Shown here piece after piece: positions 33,241 to 36,507 of a DNA stretch of 36,507 nt. The notes under the pieces were generated by a model. That model made no database searches, was not told the DNA's origin, and saw only the letters and a list, made by a program, of their open reading frames with translations. The translations under genes and the position numbers were made by a program. Source of the stretch: an uncultured Roseburia sp. (lineage in GTDB: Bacteria > Bacillota > Clostridia > Lachnospirales > Lachnospiraceae); NCBI GenBank assembly GCA_934358955.1, contig CAKRLC010000016.1, positions 1 through 36,507 of the forward strand, written 5' to 3'. The first letter of the stretch is position 1; each line of letters opens with the position of its first letter.

Positions 33241-33277
33241 AAAAATAAAAAGAATCTCGCCTGCGAGAGCATTTTTT
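33241..33277. terminator. Small two-way terminator-like hairpin
   Basis: A 5-bp stem (33255-33259 with 33264-33268) is flanked by A-rich DNA on the left and seven T residues at 33272-33278 on the right. On the minus strand it precedes the large membrane protein gene; on the plus strand it would face element copy B. Weak stem, so tentative. Confidence 0.4.
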
Positions 33278-33283
33278 TATTTA

Positions 33284-33516
33284 TAAAGATCCGGATGTCA
33301 AAAGGTCTGCTCCATAACCTTTATTGGCAAATTGCGCAAAAGAAATATGGAAAGTTTCTCTTTGTGCAATGGAGATAAGACTCATGAAGCGTGGAAGCCT
33401 CTTCTGAACACGCTTCACGCTTTCAGAGGCTTATCGGAATGTTTTGCACAATGAAACTTGAAATATTTTTTGTGTAATTTGACATTCTAAGCTAAGATGC
33501 CGACCTTTTTGCACCC
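33284..33516. repeat. Structured palindromic element, copy B (unknown class)
   Basis: This fills most of the 378-bp gap between two minus-strand genes. Pairings are 33300-33307 with 33502-33509 (8 of 8), 33328-33341 with 33468-33481 (14 with two G-U on the plus strand), 33352-33358 with 33453-33459, 33362-33369 with 33444-33451 (8 of 8), and a gataag/cttatc stem. Two crossing tip pairings follow: 33385-33393 with 33409-33417 (9 bp) and 33395-33402 with 33425-33432 (8 bp). The core is nearly identical to copy A while the arms differ in sequence yet stay paired. No frame or promoter was found. Confidence 0.8.
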
Positions 33517-33525
33517 GAATCCCAT

Positions 33526-33562
33526 AAAAAATATAGCTATCACCTGAAAGCGATAGCTATAT
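33526..33562 (-). terminator. Intrinsic terminator of the 33599-34093 gene
   Basis: On the minus strand a perfect 11-bp stem (arms 33531-33541 and 33552-33562, 10-nt loop) is followed by five T residues. It lies between that gene and element copy B. Confidence 0.85.
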
Positions 33563-33598
33563 TGTATGCATTTTTTCGGTATTCCGCAATAACTTTTT

Positions 33599-34093
33599 CT
33601 ACCACCATCTTCTGCAGCGACGGTGACGGCATCTTCTTCGATACATTTCATTGCTTAAGATCACTCCGATCAGGCAGTACAGCGGATCATTCCTTCCTGG
33701 CGGTGGTGGAGGCGGCATTCTTCCCGGTGCCCCTGCCCCGCCATATTCCGGTGGCAGCGGCGGCTTGCCTCCCCAGAGTTCTTCTGCCTGCATGCCCTCC
33801 CTGTCAGGATTCATATTCTGATAGATTTTGCCAGTGATCCGGTCTACCATCATCCGGTCCGGGTATTCATCAAACATGAGGCTTCCCTCATACTCCATTT
33901 TGTCGCACTCTTCATCCACAAGTTCAAGGATCCGCTTTACTTCCCCCGGGTACAGCTCTTTCATACGCTCCATATCTTTTTCGTATTCCATCTCCGTCAG
34001 ATACAGATTCTGCATCGGATAACTCATATAAAAAGGCATCTTCGGCACATCGAACTGCTGCATACGAAATATCTGGTCCTGTTTATATTCCAC
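33599..34093 (-). CDS. Uncharacterised protein with Pro-rich linker and Arg/Cys/Trp tail
   Basis: The 164 residues have an N-terminal part rich in Met, Tyr and Pro (FDVPKMPFYMSYPMQNLYL), a helical acidic middle (PGEVKRILELVDEECDKMEYEGSLMFDEYPDRMMVDRITGKIY), a Pro/Gly stretch (GKPPLPPEYGGAGAPGRMPPPPPPGR) and a hydrophobic segment with a basic tail, YRRRCRHRRCRRWW. I do not recognise a named family. The layout is reminiscent of spore-coat or surface-associated proteins of Lachnospiraceae, but no motif proves it. It has its own terminator; the start at 34093 is the only sensible one. Confidence 0.6.
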   Translation of the reverse strand: MEYKQDQIFRMQQFDVPKMPFYMSYPMQNLYLTEMEYEKDMERMKELYPGEVKRILELVDEECDKMEYEGSLMFDEYPDRMMVDRITGKIYQNMNPDREGMQAEELWGGKPPLPPEYGGAGAPGRMPPPPPPGRNDPLYCLIGVILSNEMYRRRCRHRRCRRWW

Positions 34094-34180
34094 GCAAGGT
34101 ACTCCTTTTTCCTGCTACATCACTATAAGATATGCCGGAAAGCAGTGGAATGTTCTTCCCATGTTATAATCTGACACTCT

Positions 34181-34417
34181 TTACTGATTTTTTGCAAGCT
34201 CCTGCAGTTCCTGCATCAGTTCCAGATCTGACTGCTGCACTTTCATGTTTGTTGTCATCGGTTCCTCACCCGGTCTTGTGAGTGTGATCTCAATCACGGT
34301 TCCTTCCTCAATCTGTCTGGAAAATACTGCACTTAAAAATGCAACAAACTTCGGATGGTTTGCTGTAAATTTATTCTTCGCGCTCATAATCTTCATAATG
34401 GTTGCCGGATTCATCAT
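34181..34417 (-). CDS. Small conserved-type protein of unknown function
   Basis: Started at 34417, after a GGAGGAAG site, the protein has 78 residues: MMNPATIMKIMSAKNKFTAN, then HPKFVAFLSAVFSRQIEEGTVIEITLTRPGEEPMTTNMKVQQSDLELMQELQELAKNQ. An upstream frame extension to 34519 would read through the XRE terminator hairpin and is unlikely. A short helix, a beta-type middle and an acidic helix are suggested. It looks like a cytoplasmic small protein; I recognise no family. No terminator is obvious between it and the next gene downstream. Confidence 0.6.
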   Translation of the reverse strand: MMNPATIMKIMSAKNKFTANHPKFVAFLSAVFSRQIEEGTVIEITLTRPGEEPMTTNMKVQQSDLELMQELQELAKNQ

Positions 34418-34464
34418 CGTCTTCTTCCTCCAAAATTTCTTCTGTTCTCTTTGCTGACTTTTTT

Positions 34465-34537
34465 CTAAATAAAAAAATCTGCCTATGAAACTTATACCGC
34501 GAATTTCCCGTTTTTTCAAGTTTCACAGGCAGATTTT
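34465..34537 (-). terminator. Intrinsic terminator of the XRE regulator gene
   Basis: On the minus strand 20-nt arms (34518-34537 and 34474-34493) pair with a single mismatch around a 24-nt loop, followed by a T-rich run. It lies about 70 nt past the regulator stop codon. Confidence 0.78.
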
Positions 34538-34604
34538 CCATTCCTTTCCGGATTTTTTACTTATATTCGTATATCAAAAGAGCTGCTTCTATATTTTTAT
34601 TCTA

Positions 34605-34961
34605 TTATTTGTTTTCCCGCGCTTCGGCTTTCGTCTTTGCCATTGCTTCGATCGCTGCCCAGATGATCTCCTGGTCTCTTTTATCAAGATCACGGTACAT
34701 TTCGATCAGATCGTAATACTCATCTAATTCCTGACTCATCCTTACCTGTCCTTCAAAGCTTCGCTTTACCTCGCTCCGTCCTAGCAGATAGTCTGTTGTC
34801 ACGTTAAAGTACTCTGCCGTACAGATCAGCATATCAACCGGCATGGAACAGACATCCTGTTCATATCTGCTGATATTCTGCTGCGTCACTCCAATTCTCG
34901 CACCAATCCCCGTCTGCGTCATATGTCTGCTCTCCCGCAGTTCCTTTAACTTTCCTCTCAT
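34605..34961 (-). CDS. XRE-family transcriptional regulator
   Basis: Started at the ATG at 34961 (AAGGAG upstream), the protein has 118 residues. A helix-turn-helix domain fills about residues 1-62 (LKELRESRHMTQTGIGARIGVTQQNISRYEQDVCSMPVDMLICTAEYFNVTTDYLLGRSE), the Cro/C1-type fold with the typical TTDYLLG end. A helical C-terminal part (LDEYYDLIEMYRDLDKRDQEIIWAAIEAMAKTKAEARENK) probably dimerises. Longer starts to 35039 lack a ribosome binding site. It is divergent from the small gene at 35284, and palindromic TTTAC/GTAAA repeats lie between them. Confidence 0.88.
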   Translation of the reverse strand: MRGKLKELRESRHMTQTGIGARIGVTQQNISRYEQDVCSMPVDMLICTAEYFNVTTDYLLGRSEVKRSFEGQVRMSQELDEYYDLIEMYRDLDKRDQEIIWAAIEAMAKTKAEARENK

Positions 34962-35080
34962 GTAAAAATCTCCTTGTAAGACAAGATTCTTTTCCTGTAA
35001 CCTGCTGCCATGACAATTTTCCTTGAACATAGCTGCCACTTTCTTCTCGCAAGAACATTTTACGCAAAATTCTTTTTCAA

Positions 35081-35108
35081 TTTACTTGTTTCACTGGTAA
35101 ATATTTAC
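35081..35108. promoter_or_regulatory. TTTAC/GTAAA palindromic sites in the XRE intergenic region
   Basis: The 322-bp AT-rich gap between the XRE gene and the 35284 gene contains a perfect 12-bp palindrome GTAAATATTTAC (35097-35108) and another TTTAC half-site (35081-35085). Divergent genes and a Cro-like regulator make this a plausible operator. I could not place a convincing promoter for either gene here, and nothing else stands out in the gap. Confidence 0.35.
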
Positions 35109-35283
35109 AATTTATATAAGTTCATTCCGGATTCTAAGATTAATCTAGTGCATTTCTTACAAACTAAGAATATTTTCTTGAATTTTCTTTTCTCTTGTAA
35201 TAATCTATGTATGTAGTTTATTATATTTGTAGTGCAATAGTATTTTGTTATTATACTATCATTTTTTCAGGAGCGTGATTCTT

Positions 35284-35487
35284 ATGTCAGAAAAGTCAAA
35301 AAAACTATTTCATAAATTTATCCGTCATATACAGTACGAGTTTTGGTGTACTTATGACAGGCTGCAAAATCCACTGGTCATCGACTGTTTCGGTCAGTTT
35401 CGCAGAGAACGTGCCCGCATGACCGAAGAAGAACGGCAGGAAGCGGATGAACGTATCCGGAAACTTCTTGAAGAATTAGACAATTAA
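35284..35487 (+). CDS. Small charged protein of unknown function
   Basis: The 67-residue product starts at the ATG at 35284 (AGGAG 10 nt upstream) rather than at 35245, which has no site. The sequence is basic and aromatic first (MSEKSKKLFHKFIRHIQYEFWCTYDRL), then strongly charged and helical (RRERARMTEEERQEADERIRKLLEELDN). No family is recognised. It is cytoplasmic by appearance and divergent from the XRE regulator, which might control it. A weak TTGTAG/TATACT promoter-like pair (19-bp spacer) precedes it. Confidence 0.6.
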   Translation: MSEKSKKLFHKFIRHIQYEFWCTYDRLQNPLVIDCFGQFRRERARMTEEERQEADERIRKLLEELDN

Positions 35488-35595
35488 GTTTCCACTTTTT
35501 TCCCTTTTGTTATGTGACTTGATGGTTCCTGTTACTGAAATGATGGACAGCAGAACAGGAATCTTCAATTTGCTAAATTTTTAACAATTTTTTTA

Positions 35596-35623
35596 TTGAT
35601 TTTATAAAGCAGATATGTATAAT
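35596..35623 (+). promoter_or_regulatory. Promoter of pckA
   Basis: TTGATT (35596-35601) and TATAAT (35618-35623) have a 16-bp spacer. A leader of about 110 nt follows before the start codon. Upstream, TTCCTGTT and AACAGGAA (within 35526-35564) form an inverted repeat of unknown role. Confidence 0.55.
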
Positions 35624-35737
35624 TATAGTAGGGAAAGTTGTTGATTTTTAATTCCCTGCATTTTAGTAGTGTAAGACCTGTATTTTACAGATCATTACCA
35701 TATTTATCACACAGCGAAAGGAAAGAGGTAAATTAAA

Positions 35738-36507
35738 ATGGCACAGATTGATTTAAGCAAGTATGGTATTACCGGAACAACAGAAGTTGTTTACAATCCT
35801 TCTTATGAATTATTATTCGAAGAAGAAACAAAACCTGAACTTGAGGGTTACGAAAAAGGACAGGTCAGCGAACTTGGCGCAGTAAACGTAATGACCGGTA
35901 TCTACACAGGACGTTCCCCAAAAGATAAATATATCGTTATGGATGAGAACTCTAAAGACACTGTATGGTGGACTTCTGACGAATACAAAAACGATAACCA
36001 CCCAGCTACACAGGAAGCATGGGATTCTGTAAAAGCATTAGCATTAAAAGAACTTTCCAACAAGAGACTGTTCGTTGTAGATGCATTCTGTGGTGCTAAC
36101 AAAGATACCCGTATGGCAATCCGTTTCATCGTTGAGGTTGCTTGGCAGGCTCACTTTGTAACAAATATGTTCATCCAGCCTACAGCTGAAGAATTAGAGA
36201 ACTTTGAGCCGGATTTCGTTGTTTACAACGCTTCCAAAGCAAAAGTTGAGAACTACAAAGAATTAGGATTAAACTCTGAAACAGCTGTTATGTTCAACAT
36301 CACAAGCCGCGAACAGGTTATCGCTAATACATGGTACGGCGGAGAGATGAAAAAAGGTATGTTCTCTATGATGAACTACTTCTTACCATTAAAGGGTATT
36401 GCTTCTATGCACTGCTCAGCTAACACAGATTTAAATGGTGAGAACACAGCTATCTTCTTCGGACTTTCCGGAACAGGTAAAACTACACTTTCCACAGATC
36501 CAAAACG
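35738..36507 (+). CDS. pckA: ATP-dependent phosphoenolpyruvate carboxykinase, N-terminal part
   Basis: The open frame runs off the right edge after 256 codons of an expected 530 or so. It shows [13 protein letters not shown] (substrate-binding Arg), the [10 protein letters not shown] region, [26 protein letters not shown] and the kinase-1a P-loop [11 protein letters not shown] just before the end. This enzyme links oxaloacetate and phosphoenolpyruvate with ATP/ADP; in fermentative gut Clostridia it often runs in the carboxylating, ATP-forming direction. The start [10 protein letters not shown] has a GGAAAGAGG site 9-10 nt upstream. Codon use is strongly biased, suggesting high expression. Confidence 0.95.
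   Translation, partial: MAQIDLSKYGITGTTEVVYNPSYELLFEEETKPELEGYEKGQVSELGAVNVMTGIYTGRSPKDKYIVMDENSKDTVWWTSDEYKNDNHPATQEAWDSVKALALKELSNKRLFVVDAFCGANKDTRMAIRFIVEVAWQAHFVTNMFIQPTAEELENFEPDFVVYNASKAKVENYKELGLNSETAVMFNITSREQVIANTWYGGEMKKGMFSMMNYFLPLKGIASMHCSANTDLNGENTAIFFGLSGTGKTTLSTDPK

Noticed and set aside
34418..34519. A 34-codon N-terminal extension of the 78-residue protein
   Set aside because: It would be encoded by part of the XRE terminator hairpin and its T tract, while a GGAGGAAG site lies just before the shorter start.

Overview
The window looks like a chromosomal segment of a spore-forming, low-to-mid GC member of the Bacillota, most likely Lachnospiraceae (Roseburia/Agathobacter-like). 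This is inferred from YabP, YabQ, SpoVG and a CotS-like protein, a GlgC+GlgD pair, an HU-rqcP-yabP-yabQ-divIC block, strong AGGAGG-type ribosome binding sites, SAM-I control of metK, and TTATCCACA DnaA boxes. No phage, transposase, CRISPR array, rRNA or tRNA is visible. The gene content is core-genome, so the interest lies mainly in the non-coding DNA and a few odd proteins.

Left part (1-24.07 kb, all on the minus strand, read right to left). glgC-glgD (glycogen) start from a promoter whose spacer holds a perfect palindrome. Then come spoVG, a GlmU pyrophosphorylase lacking its acetyltransferase half, pth, mfd, a PrsA-like lipoprotein foldase, shikimate kinase, an M23 cell-wall peptidase with LysM and G5 domains, murA, metK behind a SAM-I riboswitch, a histidine kinase/response regulator pair, an RluA-family pseudouridine synthase, CCA transferase, a CotS-like protein, a phosphohexomutase, HU, RqcP, YabP, YabQ and the start of a DivIC/FtsB protein. 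The order spoVG-glmU-pth-mfd ... rqcP-yabP-yabQ-divIC is the Bacillus subtilis origin-proximal order with unrelated genes inserted.

Centre (24.4-29.53 kb, plus strand). murC is followed by 358 bp carrying five perfect DnaA boxes, then by a DnaD-family primosome protein, a DnaC/DnaI-type helicase loader and a long, divergent ribose-phosphate pyrophosphokinase.

Right part (29.6-36.5 kb). Minus-strand genes are a histone-H1-like DUF6465 protein, an HPr-like protein with Arg17 replaced by Asn, a possible 57-residue ORF under a LexA-like box, a large membrane-anchored protein with a degenerate C39-peptidase-like end, two small unknown proteins and an XRE regulator. A small plus-strand ORF and the start of pckA close the window.

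The most notable non-coding feature is a duplicated element of about 225 bp (10924-11147 and 33284-33516). It folds into a long rod with a pseudoknot-like tip, and several paired positions differ between the copies by compensatory changes. A third, partial copy of one arm lies at 14919-14964. All three sit against the terminators of minus-strand genes. I do not recognise this element. It is the best candidate here for an undescribed structured RNA or a palindromic mobile element.
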